Source: Erodium maritimum (taxonomy: Eukaryota > Streptophyta > Magnoliopsida > Geraniales > Geraniaceae). Taken from it: a stretch of 64,000 bases of DNA. This document shows positions 34,101 to 43,530 of the stretch, piece by piece. The stretch spans positions 25,647,730-25,711,729 of the forward strand of contig OY997592.1 of assembly GCA_963921825.1 (NCBI GenBank), written 5' to 3'. A program made the translations under genes and the position numbers. Below the pieces are notes generated by a model, which was not told where the DNA came from, did no database searches, and worked only from the letters and a program-made list of their open reading frames with translations. Within the stretch, counting starts at the first letter, position 1. Every line of letters begins with the position of its first letter.

Positions 34101-36371
34101 GTTGTCTTTCCGCATGCTTATATCCTGTCTCTATTTCAGGTTTCAGATATCATTTTTCTACTCCTTATCTTCCCTTGTTAATTTATTCACTTTGTGGTTA
34201 TAGGATAAAGAAAATCAGCGTCCTTGTGCTCGGTTAATCAGGCCAATGAGTACAGGTATAGTAGTTGCACTAATCTTTTTTTCAGTTCTTATCATTCAAA
34301 GATATGTTAATGTTGGCTGCATTTTGTACATTGTGAAGGGGCTGACATTTAAAAAGTATCTTATTTTCTATTTATGTTTCTTTATCTTCACGTAACTAAA
34401 CTCTAGATATAAATTCACTTGATACTCGATGGTTGTGTGTTTCTTCTTCTTCTTCCCCTGAGCTGCGGCGGCTATCCATCTCCCTCAACTTCAGAACTCC
34501 GCTGTTGACAACCTACTTGTCTCTGACTCGGCCGAAGCCATCTCCTCCCTATTACTCAAGCTCAACCTCTCCCACCTTGTATGTACCCACCTCTCCCTCA
34601 ACCTCTCTAGCAACGAGCGCTGCCCTGTCTCCATCGGCCTCAACCTCTTCGACGAGCCCGCCATCCTTTACAACCCCCCTCCGTTCATTTGGTTGAAAAT
34701 GTCACCGACGTCGATCTGTACTTGTTCTCGAGGCTCCTCCATGTGACTTTATTTTTAAGTTTCTCAGAAATAATAAGTTGAAAAAAAGAAATAGAGAGAC
34801 GATACGGCTGCAAAAACTAAGATAAGCGTGGAATAAATAAAGATTGTTGTCTTCTTGGTACAAAAGACAAAGGGTTAATTGCCAAAAGTTACTATTATGT
34901 ATTGTTCACGTGCAAAAAACTATTGTATGTATTGTCCATGTGTATAAACTGCCCTATCTTTTGACTATGGTTGTCTATTAGTTTTTTCGATGAAACTACT
35001 ACCCTTATGTATTCTCCACATGCAAGAACTACCCTTATGTCTGCGCCCCTAATTTTCCATCCATTTTAACAGAATATTTCAAAATTTGTCAGTAAACGAC
35101 CTTGGTCAAAAGATAGGGTAGTTTTTCACACGTGGACAACGCATAAGGTAGTTTTAAGGCATTAACCCAAAAAATAAATACATGGAAACCAATACTATGT
35201 AAAAAAAAGGTGGGAAGGCGAAGAGGTGCAAAGGGGAAGAGTGAAAAAGAAGTATAATTTAGGTAGTTCGTCAAAGACATGCATATTTTTTCAAGTCTTA
35301 ATCACCTTTAGCATCCCTTATGTATTGGTAATAAGATGAACCAGATCATGTTTTATGAACCAATTGTGCTGCTAATTTGTTTTGATATTGGGATGAACTA
35401 TTTGGGGTTTGCCTGGTTGTGCTAAATGAATTTTATCCTTAAATACTATCATTAATAGTTATTAGGCCATAACATCTCCCTCCTGCTTGTGGTTCCTTAT
35501 ATTTTTATTCTGTGAAGTATGAAGAGGGATTGTTTTTCTCTCTTTTTTATGGTTTCCTAATCAGGTAAACTCTTGTAACGAATTACTTATAAGTTACTGC
35601 ATTCTTTAGCTAATTTGGATCTGCATTTTGTTGGTGTAATGCTGGTATTCATTTGCTTAGCTGATTAAAAGATGAAGCTTCTTGACTGTAATGGGGTGAG
35701 GTTTTGTGCTCAAATTGATGGTCCGTGTTGTGGATGTAGGAAGGAAAGACATTAAGGCTACAACCAGGGATTCAGTTTCTTTATGTGCTGGCATATCGGC
35801 AGGCTCATTACCATGTCAGGAGAGATCAGAACAAATGGGAAAGAGACCTAGGAGCATAATTGATTCCAAGGAGAAGGAAAAAAGTGTGGATTTGGAGGTG
35901 GGTACTGGCATTGGAAACAGTGGTTTCGTTGTTTCTGCTCCGATGGCAAAGAGATCTCGGAGCGTGACTGAGTCTAAGAAAGAAAAAGCTGATAGAAGTG
36001 TGCATTCTATAGTTGGTATGGATATTGGTAAAGCAACTTGCTCCCATACTATTTCAAGTTCATACATTGGAGATGGTTCAGGTGAAATGATAGGATCTGT
36101 TATTGAGAAGGACCAATGTTTAAAGAAGACAGAAATCAGTGGAGCTAGAGCTGAGAAAAAACAATGTACCTTACGACCCAAGGAACCCATCGTTCTCAAT
36201 TCCATGTACTCTGATTCGTTGGAAGCTGCAATTATTGACTTGGAGGAACTTGCAAATCGAGTGAAGTGGCTCAAGGGTATTCTGCACTTTGGGGTGCCAT
36301 TGCCCACTCCTGCGCAGCCTCAGCCTGAATGGAAATTTTTGGAGCACCGTGGATCGTCCACTCCAAGATAG
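22133..36371 (+). CDS. Tandem Agenet-domain (plant Tudor-like) protein, six coding exons
   Basis: Join 22133-22225, 29125-29194, 29926-30170, 33625-33741, 34204-34255 and 35740-36371: 1,209 nt, 402 residues, every junction GT-AG and in phase. Agenet 1 (about residues 8-62) starts FKVGEQIESRSF and GYRGAWFQCT and continues across intron 1 into IKGHKKTKG and YLLEYCLFPEE. Agenet 2 (about 107-173) has VWKVGDLVDWFADDCYWSG, then LPPPPAGEGESD and LRPSLDWCEELGWTVPHP. The C-terminal half is basic and low complexity with KRPRS and KRSRS patches (possible nuclear signals), and ends with a helix, LEELANRVKWLKGIL, and WKFLEHRGSSTPR, as in plant Tudor-like proteins. Agenet domains are Tudor-fold modules that in characterised plant proteins bind histone tails or act in chromatin and RNA contexts; the ligand here is unknown. 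Introns are swollen by transposons but exons look intact. Confidence 0.88.
22756..24381. mobile_element. Nested MULE-like element, 1,626 bp
   Basis: Inverted arms of about 150 bp share modules such as ATACCCTGCATAACATTTATT and GTTTTCCTTGCATTATAATA, each a variant of a 30-bp repeat, followed inward by TTTTCCGT. The flanking 9-mers TTATTCTTT (left) and TTATTCTTA (right) match at 8 of 9. The interior at 23823-24130 is gene-like on the minus strand (Ser/Pro-rich open frame) without a recognised family. It carries the 339-bp mini-MULE 23304-23642. Confidence 0.8.
23304..23642. mobile_element. Mini-MULE, 339 bp, third nesting level
   Basis: Ends GGGATAGTTGTCCAAAACTA and its inverse, with TIRs of about 110 bp containing repeated CGTCCAC and TACCCTAAAGTTT modules. 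A perfect 9-bp duplication AAAAATCAA flanks it (23295-23303 and 23643-23651). It belongs to the same family as 30638-31013 and 42031-42381. It has no coding capacity. Confidence 0.92.
25519..27016. mobile_element. Non-autonomous MULE, 1,498 bp (intron 1)
   Basis: TIRs of about 155 bp begin GGGATAATTCCATTTTAGTA and contain three to four degenerate TTTAGTACCCTAAA modules, then ACTTTCCATCCAA. A perfect 9-bp duplication TAAAAGATA flanks it (25510-25518 and 27017-27025). The GC-richer interior at 26400-26730 resembles coding sequence on either strand, but no family is recognised. Confidence 0.93.
27090..28838. mobile_element. Non-autonomous MULE, 1,749 bp, long TIRs (intron 1)
   Basis: TIRs of about 280 bp start GGGATAATTTCACTTTAATA / GGGAAAATTTCACTTTAATA and again consist of roughly 30-bp modules around ATACCCTG, then a TTTCCATCC motif and shared unique sequence. 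A perfect 9-bp duplication TAGATTCAA flanks it (27081-27089 and 28839-28847). The interior at 27590-28060 is gene-like and GC-richer. Confidence 0.93.
30638..31013. mobile_element. Mini-MULE, 376 bp, inside the hAT-like element
   Basis: TIRs start GGGATAATTGTCAAAACATG and contain CGTCCACAAACGAAATAGTG and ACCCTTA modules. A perfect 9-bp duplication TAATAGAAA flanks it (30629-30637 and 31014-31022). Same family as 23304-23642 and 42031-42381. Confidence 0.93.
31143..31545. mobile_element. Hairpin MITE, apparently one and a half copies
   Basis: The left arm AAAAACCACCCTTATCGTGC has two inverted partners, at about 31399-31430 and at about 31510-31535. This suggests a complete hairpin copy (about 31143-31432) followed by a partial second copy. 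The core at 31265-31375 is a strong palindrome around GCTGATAGTTTAGTACAAA. AT dinucleotide runs flank both sides, so no target duplication can be assigned. Confidence 0.6.
32674..32910 (+). repeat. Fragment of a dispersed repeat, related to 38630-41800
   Basis: This block, starting GGGTTACTTGCTAAAAACTA and including CTTCTGTTAAAATAATGAAC and repeated TATATGTTTTG(A/C)CCAC modules, matches the sequence on both sides of the copia insertion at 38723-41422. Only one end is recognisable. Confidence 0.6.
34463..34746 (+). pseudogene. Coding-like fragment in intron 5, not part of the Agenet frame
   Basis: A GC-rich, intron-free stretch reads openly as AAAIHLPQLQNSAVDNLLV and SDSAEAISSLLLKLNLSHLV, then CPVSIGLNLFDEPAILY. 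After one frame change near 34682 it continues as VHLVENVTDVDLYLFSRLLH. Composition and codon use differ sharply from the surrounding AT-rich intron, so this looks like a decayed retro-inserted or captured exon. The family was not recognised. Confidence 0.45.
34872..35168. mobile_element. Small MULE-like TIR element, 297 bp (intron 5)
   Basis: Termini GGGTTAATTGCCAAAAGTTA and, inverted, GGGTTAATGCCTTAAAACTA, with TIRs of about 80 bp containing TGTCCA(C/T)GTG modules, then CCATCCATTTTAACAG. The flanking 9-mers AAAGACAAA and AAAAAATAA match at only 6 of 9, so the insertion is old or the boundary slightly different. Confidence 0.6.
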
Positions 36372-37751
36372 TGTAAATAGGACGATCACATTGTTGTCGT
36401 GTTGTTTTTGTCATTAAAATACGATGTACGAATGAAGATCCTTATTGATTAGCCCAATGTCAAGCGCGCGAAACGTATCTTTGGAGATCAATTAATATAA
36501 TATGCTTTTATTAAATGGAAAGAACTGTAAAAAGCTTTCAGCTATGTTGAGTATACAGCGTGTTTGTTCATCTTGTTTGGGCCAATTTCTTGCTCATGCG
36601 GATTTCTCCTGCATCCCTATTTACATAGCCCCACGTCTATCATTTAAGTGTAAGGACATCTGTAGTCCTTTAGAGAAAATATGTTTTTTTTTTTTATCAG
36701 CAAATTATTTTTATAGAAGAACCAAGTTTCCAAAATGGAAACAGGGTCAAGGGCGAACCCTCGTTACTAAAATATGTTTCTTTTGTAGTCTGATCAATAC
36801 AATTTCAGTTGCAGTTCATAAGCCTCAGGCTAGAATGTTATTTCTGGATTTGAAAAAAATTGAGCATAGTTAAAATTACATTGCACTCGAAGGAAAACAC
36901 ATTACATTGATAACTACTGTACAACAATTGAAATGGATGAAATTAGAAAAACTATAATATAATGGGAAATAATCAATCGTCGCTCCAAATATTGTTGATA
37001 TGTGTTCGATGAGGTCTTCTTTCAATATGTTATGAGCTTGATGATTCTTCATTCTGTCATTATTGAATCTTGGTTCGGATTTTTCATCCTAATTTTTTTT
37101 TTCTCACGAAACAGTGTTGCGGGTGATGGGTTCATGGTTTGATAAAACAACATTTATACTTCAGAGATGGATTTATGAAGCTATTTTCGATTGCACATTC
37201 CATTTATCGCTTGGAAAAGTTCGCCATTAACTTGAAGAGAAAAATTTAGATCAACAATTTGAGAATGAAAGAGTAAAATAAATAGTTTGTTTTTTTATGT
37301 TGAAACATACCTCTATTTATACTAATTTACTCCTAATAACCTCTAAAATTTGTCATAAATTTTGATTTTTCCAACTTTCATTCGGATAATTTCAAAAGTC
37401 AATTATTGGTCAATGGAAAAATTATTGTTGCATCCGATGCTTTCCAACGACGCTATTCATCACGTTGTAACCATAACACTGACAAAATCGACGTGTCCAC
37501 GACTATTCTGTCGGCATTTAGAGAACGCCAATGCTGCAAAAACGCCGCTTATTGCGGATACTATAAGGAGAGTTAAAAAAAAATCATGTATTCTTTTTCG
37601 TTGAATTTCAGACTATTTATTTTAAATGACAAAATTACCCTTGAAGTTTTAAATCTGATTTTTTGACTTAATCCTATCCTATGGTCTCTCACATATTCAG
37701 TCTCATATCTCTTCCATCTTCAACCTCTCTTTTTTTTTTAATAGGACAATT
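36372..37751. other. 3' flank of the Agenet gene and spacer
   Basis: Contains the probable 3' UTR (to about 36520), a T-tract at about 36686-36699 followed by ATCAGCAAATTA that could be a minus-strand retroposon tail, and otherwise AT-rich sequence without a supported gene. Confidence 0.4.
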
Positions 37752-38467
37752 TTTTTTTTTATAAAACCTCCATTTCAAAGCATGAAATAAGAGGGAAGCA
37801 ACAACCAACACTTACAAAAGATGAACCAACACAAGGTGAAGTACCAACAAACTAAATAATTACAAGATAGAGAGCAAAAACAAAATTCAGCAAGGGATAT
37901 AACTGAATTGATGAGGGTGTGATTGAGATTATGAGATGAATCCGGAGTTGAGACTGCAGCAAAGCCAATCAGGAGCTTTAACCAAGTGCTGAGGGATCAA
38001 ATGAGCTTGTGATCTATGTTATGAATGTGTTTTTAATCTTGAACAAGAGAGTTAAGTCCCAGAGAAGTAATACTGCAGGAGAGAAATGTTGCAGATCCTC
38101 CCTTGAGACAATACAGAAAGGGCTGCAACTGAAATATGAGCTTGAGATGAGGAACCTGAAACAAAAGAGCCCTGCAAGATAAGAAGCAAAGCAGTTCTAA
38201 GCAGGTCTGAAGGAGAAGACCAAACTCAAAAAAGCCCAGCAAGGGGAGAACAAGGGCAAGGGCAGACCAAACACTCAAACTTAGGAAAAAACTACCCTCA
38301 CAAGAAAGACAGCAAGAAGGACCCCCACACCAAGGCCTGAGAGGCCAACCTATAGTTAAAACCCAATGAACCTTACCACCACTCCCCAAAACACCACAGA
38401 TAATCTCCTCGACCGAGTTCACCTCCTCAAGAAGACCTTCGATATGTTCCAATCCTTTTTGACCCAT
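37752..38467 (-). pseudogene. Probable LINE 3' end (minus strand)
   Basis: Reading leftward, a GC-richer block with an open frame (38467-38033, no recognised domain) passes into TTCATGCTTTGAAATGGAGG and then a poly(A)-like run (T-run at 37751-37762 on the plus strand, preceded by ATAAAA). This layout fits the 3' terminus of a non-LTR retrotransposon, but no reverse-transcriptase or RNase H motif is left to prove it. Confidence 0.35.
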
Positions 38468-38722
38468 TATCTATAAATCTCTAACATTCGTTGATTATCC
38501 TATATCACAGTCCATTCATGTTAGCCGGCCTTCTTATTGCCACATCTTCGTCGTTCGTTCTCTTCGAGATTATAAATCTTGTGATGTATTTAGGCAAAGG
38601 ATGCATTATGGTTAAGGAGTCTTTGAATAAGGTTAATTGCTAAAAACTACATGTTTTTCTTACTTATTAAAAACTATATTGAGTTTAAGAGTGAACAAAC
38701 ACATACAATACGTCTTGCCATC

Positions 38723-41422
38723 TGTTAGATATACTTATCTGTTAATATTTTGTAATTCAAATATGATGTATATCTTGTATTTGAAACAAGATTAATGTGT
38801 ATTTAACCAATTGGGCATCAATGAGAATGACAGGAAACCTATTCCAACATGGTATCAGAGCAACGGAAAAGAGTTCGATAACTCGTCATTTCATCGATTT
38901 TGTGCATCTACAAGGATCTTTTTTCGTTTCTCGTGTCCCCACACATCATCTCAAAATGGTCGCGCTGAGCGTAAAATCCGAGCAATAAATAATTTGGTTC
39001 GTACTTTACTAGTTCACGCATCTTTACCACCTTCTTTCTGGCATCATTCTCTTCATATGTCTACGTATTTGCATAACATTCGTCCCTCTAAATTGCTTAA
39101 TTTTTCTTCTCCAACTCTATTTCTTTATAATCGAACACCGACTTATTGTCATCTTCGCGTGTTTGGATGTCTTTGTTACCCACTTCTTCCCTCCACTACA
39201 ATTCACAAGTTACAATCTCGCTCAACACCGTGTGTCTTTCTTGGATTTCCAGTACAACACCGAGGGTACAAATGCTTTGATCTTCAACATAAAAAGATCA
39301 TTACTTGTAGACATGTTATTTTTGATGAAACGGTATTCCCGTTCTCTTCTTTGTCTAACCCATCGCAGGATGCTTATTCATTTTTGGCACTTGATCGTCA
39401 CATTTGCTCCGTCTTTCCTTGGCTGACCAGCAAGTTGGCGTTTCCAATCCACCAGCAGATGTTCCCACTCCCAACCAAGTCAGCCCTTCTGGCACGGCCA
39501 GCTCATTTGTCCCGACCCAGTCCACCAACCACGTCGGCTCTCCAGTTCCTACCTCACCCGACCAACCCGGATCCTCCTCTTCACGGACATGCCCTTCTTC
39601 ACCTCCAGAACATCACAACACACCACCTTTCTCCTCGGCTCCAGCACCTACCCCTTCTCGTACAATCCATCCCATGACAACAAGAGGCCGAGCAGGTAAT
39701 GTTAAACCTCGTACCCTTTTTAATCTTCATACCTCTCTTGACCCATCTCCTATCCCAAAAAATCTCATACTCGCCTTAGCTGATCCCCATTAGAAACTAG
39801 CAATGTTTGACGAGTTTGATGCTTTAATTAAAAATAAGACCTGGGAATTAGTTCCTTGTCCTCCTGACACTAATGTGTTTCGGTCTATGTGGGTTTTTCG
39901 TCATAAAAGGTGTTCTGACGGTTCTTTTGAGCGTTATAAAGCTCGTCTTGTAGGTGATGGTCGTTCTCAGCAGATTGGCGTTGATTGTGAAGAAAATTTT
40001 AGCTCGGTCGTGAAGCCGGCTACTATTCGCACTGTTCTTAGTCTTGCCGTTTCTCAGTCATGGCCTATTCATCAGTTGGACGTCAAGAACGCTTTTCTTC
40101 ACGACAATCTCCAAGAAACGGTCTACATGCATCAGCCCATTGGTTTTCGGAGCAAAACTCATCCTGATCATGTTTGTCTGCTGAAACGATCACTTTATGG
40201 GCTCAAGCAAGCTCCCTGGGCCTGGTATCAGCGATTTACAGATTTTGTATCTACTATTGGCTTTGCTCATAGTCAATCTGATCATTCATTATTTATATAT
40301 CGTCGTGGCTATGATATTGCGTTTTTGTTGTTATATGTGGACGACATCATATTGACGACTTAGAGTCATGATCTTCGACTCTCTCTTATGGCCTCGCTGA
40401 GCTCGGAATTCGCTATGAAGGACCTTGGCCCGTTATCATTTTTTTGGGTATTGCAATCACCCGACATACGGGTGGGATGTTCTTATCTCAAAAGAAGTAC
40501 ACTGAGGAGATTATTCGTCATGCCGGCATGAGTTCTTGCTCCCCATCCGCGACACCGGTCGATACAAAGGGAAAGGTCAGTGGTACCGTCGGCGCTCCAT
40601 TTGCTGACCCGACTCTTTATCGCAGTCTTTCCGGTGCCCTACAGTACCTCACGTTTACTCGTCCGTATATCTCCTATGCCGTTCAGCAAGTGTGTCTTCA
40701 CATGCATGACCCTCGAGACTCGCATATGGGAGCGCTAAAGCGCATCATTCGCTACCTGCAAGGGACTCTTCACTTGGGACTCCATTTATATTCTTCGCGG
40801 ATATCTGAGTTGGTGTCGTATACTGATGCTGATTGGGCCGGTTGTCCAGACACTTGCAAGTCCACCTCAGGTTATTGCATTTTTCTGAGTGATAATCTCG
40901 TTTCTTGGTCGTCCAAGCGTCAGCCTACCATCTTGCGTTCTAGCACTGAAGCAGAGTACATGGGAGTTGCTAATGTTGTATCTGAATCTTGCTGGCTCCG
41001 TAATCTTTTATTGGAACTCCATTGTCCTTTATCTCGGACCACATTGGTCTATTGTGACAATGTTAGTGCCATCTATCTAGCCGGTAATCCAGTGCAACAT
41101 CAGCGAACGAAACATATTGAACTCGACATCCCTTTCGTCAGGGAAAAGGTTGCCAAAGGACATGTTCGGGTTCTTCATGTTCCATCTCGGTCCCAAGTTG
41201 CAGACATCTTTACCAAGGGGCTCCCTTAAGTCCTCTTCACTGATTTCAGGACCAGTCTGAACGTTCTACCTCCTCCCGCTCAGACTGAGGGGGTGTGTTA
41301 GATTTACTTATCTGTTAATATTTTGTAATTCAAATATGATGTATATCTTGTATTTGAAACAAGATTAACGTGTATTTAACCAATTGGGCATCAATGAGAA
41401 TGACAGGAAACCCATTCCAACA
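38723..41422 (+). mobile_element. Ty1/copia retrotransposon, internally deleted, 2,700 bp
   Basis: Two 127-bp LTRs (38723-38849 and 41296-41422) beginning TGTTAGAT and ending ATTCCAACA differ at three positions by eye. A perfect 5-bp duplication CCATC flanks the element (38718-38722 and 41423-41427). The primer-binding site TGGTATCAGAGC follows the 5' LTR directly and a purine tract (AGACTGAGGGGGTG) precedes the 3' LTR. Gag, protease and the N-terminal part of integrase are missing. Confidence 0.95.
38870..41229 (+). pseudogene. Copia integrase, reverse transcriptase and RNase H, broken
   Basis: The frame resumes inside integrase (NGKEFDNSSFHRFC, then NGRAERKIRAINNLVRTLL and the C-terminal VFGCLCYPLLP). 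After a variable region and frame change near 39420, reverse transcriptase starts about 39803 (MWVFRHKRCSDGSFERYKAR, LDVKNAFLHDNLQETVYM, LYGLKQAPWAWYQRF, LLLYVDDIILTT). A TAG at 40361-40363 and a frame shift in a T-run near 40440 follow. RNase H (40444-41229) is intact in sequence: YTDADWAG, STEAEYMG, CDNVSAIYLAGNP, RTKHIELD and the VADIFTKGLP end. The YVDD catalytic motif is preserved, but stops, frame shifts and the lost 5' third make it non-autonomous. Confidence 0.92.
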
Positions 41423-42030
41423 CCATCGTCTTCTGTTAAAATAATGAACAAAATATTCTGTTGTGTTAAGTATTGAGTCATATGTTTGTCTATATTACTT
41501 TTCAAGGCTATATGTTTTGACCAAAATAAGTTTTCGTGTTATATGTTTTGACCATAATATTTTTCAACGTTATACGTATTGTCCACATAATTGTTTTTTT
41601 TTTATCGGCGAAAGCATAATTAAATTAACCTCAATTCCGAGGTGGAAAAGGTTACAAAAAAGACACAATCCCACTACAGATTGCGAGAAAATAATTGTTG
41701 CAGTGGTTAACAAAATTATCATTATTTTAGAAGAAGGCAGTAGTTAATAGCTTATGGTATGTTTTTGTCTACTCTTAAACTTAATGTGGCTTTTAGCAGG
41801 TAGACAAAACATGATGTAAATTTGAAAAAAAAAAATAACCCTTTTAAGTATATGAAATAGTGTTTGTTCGATGGATTCAGTTTTTGAGCATGTTGAGATG
41901 TTCTATTTTATAGTGAAGGAATATATCGGTTGTGAGTTGCTTTAAGTTGTGCTTGTTAGAAAATGTGTTAAGGTGAAGCGGGGTATATATTGGTGTGTGA
42001 GCTCTTTTTAGAAGTGGGTGGTTATTTCTT

Positions 42031-42381
42031 GGGATAATTGTCAAAACATGCATTAAAGTTTCGTCCACAAATGAAATAGTGCACAATGTTTCGTCTACGT
42101 TGTGTGGCTACCCTAAAGTTTCGTCCACAAAATGAAATAGTGCACAACGTTTCGTCCACGCTGTGTGGCTACCCTAAAGTTTCGTCCACAAATGAAATAG
42201 TGCACAACGTTTCGTCCACGTTGTGTGGCTACTCTAAAGTAATTGGCTGATTTAGGTTTCATAAGTAATTTTACTAACAAATGTTCGTGGACGAAACTTT
42301 AGTGTAGTCACACAACGTGGACGAAACATTGTGCACTATTTCATTTGTGGACGAATTAATGCATGTTTTGACAATTATCCC
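42031..42381. mobile_element. Mini-MULE, 351 bp, with triplicated arm
   Basis: Ends GGGATAATTGTCAAAACATG and its inverse, with a perfect 9-bp duplication TTATTTCTT (42022-42030 and 42382-42390). Same family as 23304-23642 and 30638-31013. Its left arm carries three tandem copies of a 60-bp module while the right arm has one. Confidence 0.95.
42055..42235 (+). repeat. 60-bp module repeated three times in a mini-MULE TIR
   Basis: Copies 42055-42114, 42115-42175 and 42176-42235 each begin AAAGTTTCGTCCACAAA and end at TGTGGCTACYCT, differing at a few positions. The opposite TIR contains a single matching module. Confidence 0.92.
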
Positions 42382-42599
42382 TTATTTCTTTTTTAGCTTC
42401 AAACCCTCGATTTCCTATCTCTTTTTAACTCTTTCATTTCTTTGAAACCTACTAATGAGATTTACCATCACAGATCTGCAAGTCACACTTACCGTCTCTG
42501 TCAATTACGACCGTTAAACCCACAATCGATCACCACCCTTAATAAAAATAATTAATTTATATATTGTATTTTTTAGCGTAATGTTCAAATTTCATTAAT

Positions 42600-43530
42600 T
42601 AATGTTTGTAATAACAAGATAGTGCATTAGAGACTCTCTGACCACGAAGAACATACATAGACCATTTAAGAATGTTCGCTATTCTTTTCTCAATGGAAAC
42701 GTCATCGACGGTATTAGTATGTTGATGCCCCTTGGGCAATGACAGAAGACGGTGAGGGGGAACGGGGTACCGGAGATCCCGAGGTACCTCGACGGTAATA
42801 GTGATGAGGGAGGCAAAGCATCGTGTGGGGACCCCTCCCAAGGCCAGTCCCCGATGCTCCCTTTCCTAGGGAAATCCTTGATTCCTTGTTTAATAGTCAA
42901 CGAGTCTGCACAGACAAACTCGACGGCGGCGGCGGCTGCAGAGACGTCGACGGATTCAGGCGGCTTGAAGGTTGGTTGAAGACAAACCTCGGAGGCTCTA
43001 GTAAAGGAGCAATCCTAGATCTCGCACCGCCCGAAGCAGGAACCAGAGCAGGGTCGTGGTACGCCCGAGACCTCGACGATCTAGGGTTGAGAGGAAGTGG
43101 GAAGATGCTTAAGGAGGAAGTAATCTAGTATGTGAACCTCTGAGAAACCCTTTCGATTAGCCAGAGCCATAACCATGAAAGGGGTTGAGGCACTTGCGGC
43201 AGTGGAGGCCAGGGGGAAGGACGCTTCGGCTGCGGTATAGCCGACGACTGCGAACTCAAGGACGTCTATAGGGATGTCGGTGGCATCAGAGACGGCGGCG
43301 GCAGCAGGGGCGGCGGCGGCAGCATCAGGGACGAAGGCTGTAGAGACGAAAACCCCCGGCGCAGAAAGGAGATCGAACCAAGTCGGAAGATGCTAGCAGA
43401 AAAAAACTTCGCAGGATCCAAAGGGAAAGTGCAAAGGAGAGGCTGTGGAGAAGGGAGAAGCAAAATCATGGCATAAGGTATGGTAAAAATCATGGCCATA
43501 GCCATGGAGATTGGGGACTGCGGCAAAGAG
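42600..43530 (-). other. GC-rich gene-like block, unassigned
   Basis: This region is much more GC-rich than its flanks, with GCG/GCA triplet runs near 43283-43325 and 42925-42945. Minus-strand frames give stretches such as VPPHRLLSLPKGHQHTNTV and IANILKWSMYVLRGQ, but with stops and frame changes. It starts (minus) after an ACCCTAGCAGAACTCTC leader-like sequence similar to the leaders of LINE ORF1 copies further right, so a decayed LINE ORF1 or a captured gene is possible. No domain was recognised. Confidence 0.3.

Larger units (their letters stand above)
38630..41800. repeat. Dispersed TIR-like repeat interrupted by a copia element
   Basis: Outside the copia insertion the two flanks (38630-38722 and 41423-about 41800) are one copy of the repeat also seen at 32674-32910. 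A weak inverted match is present: TTGAGTTTAAGAGTGAACAA near 38680 versus the inverse of TTGTCTACTCTTAAACTTAA near 41768, which suggests a TIR element. A T-run and ATCGGCGAAAG block near 41590 may be a further small retroposon tail. Confidence 0.4.

Noticed and set aside
35816-36307. Minus-strand 163-codon frame
   Set aside because: Antisense shadow of Agenet exon 6, whose plus-strand frame is supported by five correct splice junctions.
38867-41229. Endogenous viral sequence (reverse transcriptase and RNase H)
   Set aside because: Domain order integrase before reverse transcriptase, short TG...CA LTRs and a 5-bp duplication identify Ty1/copia; no movement or coat protein motif is present.
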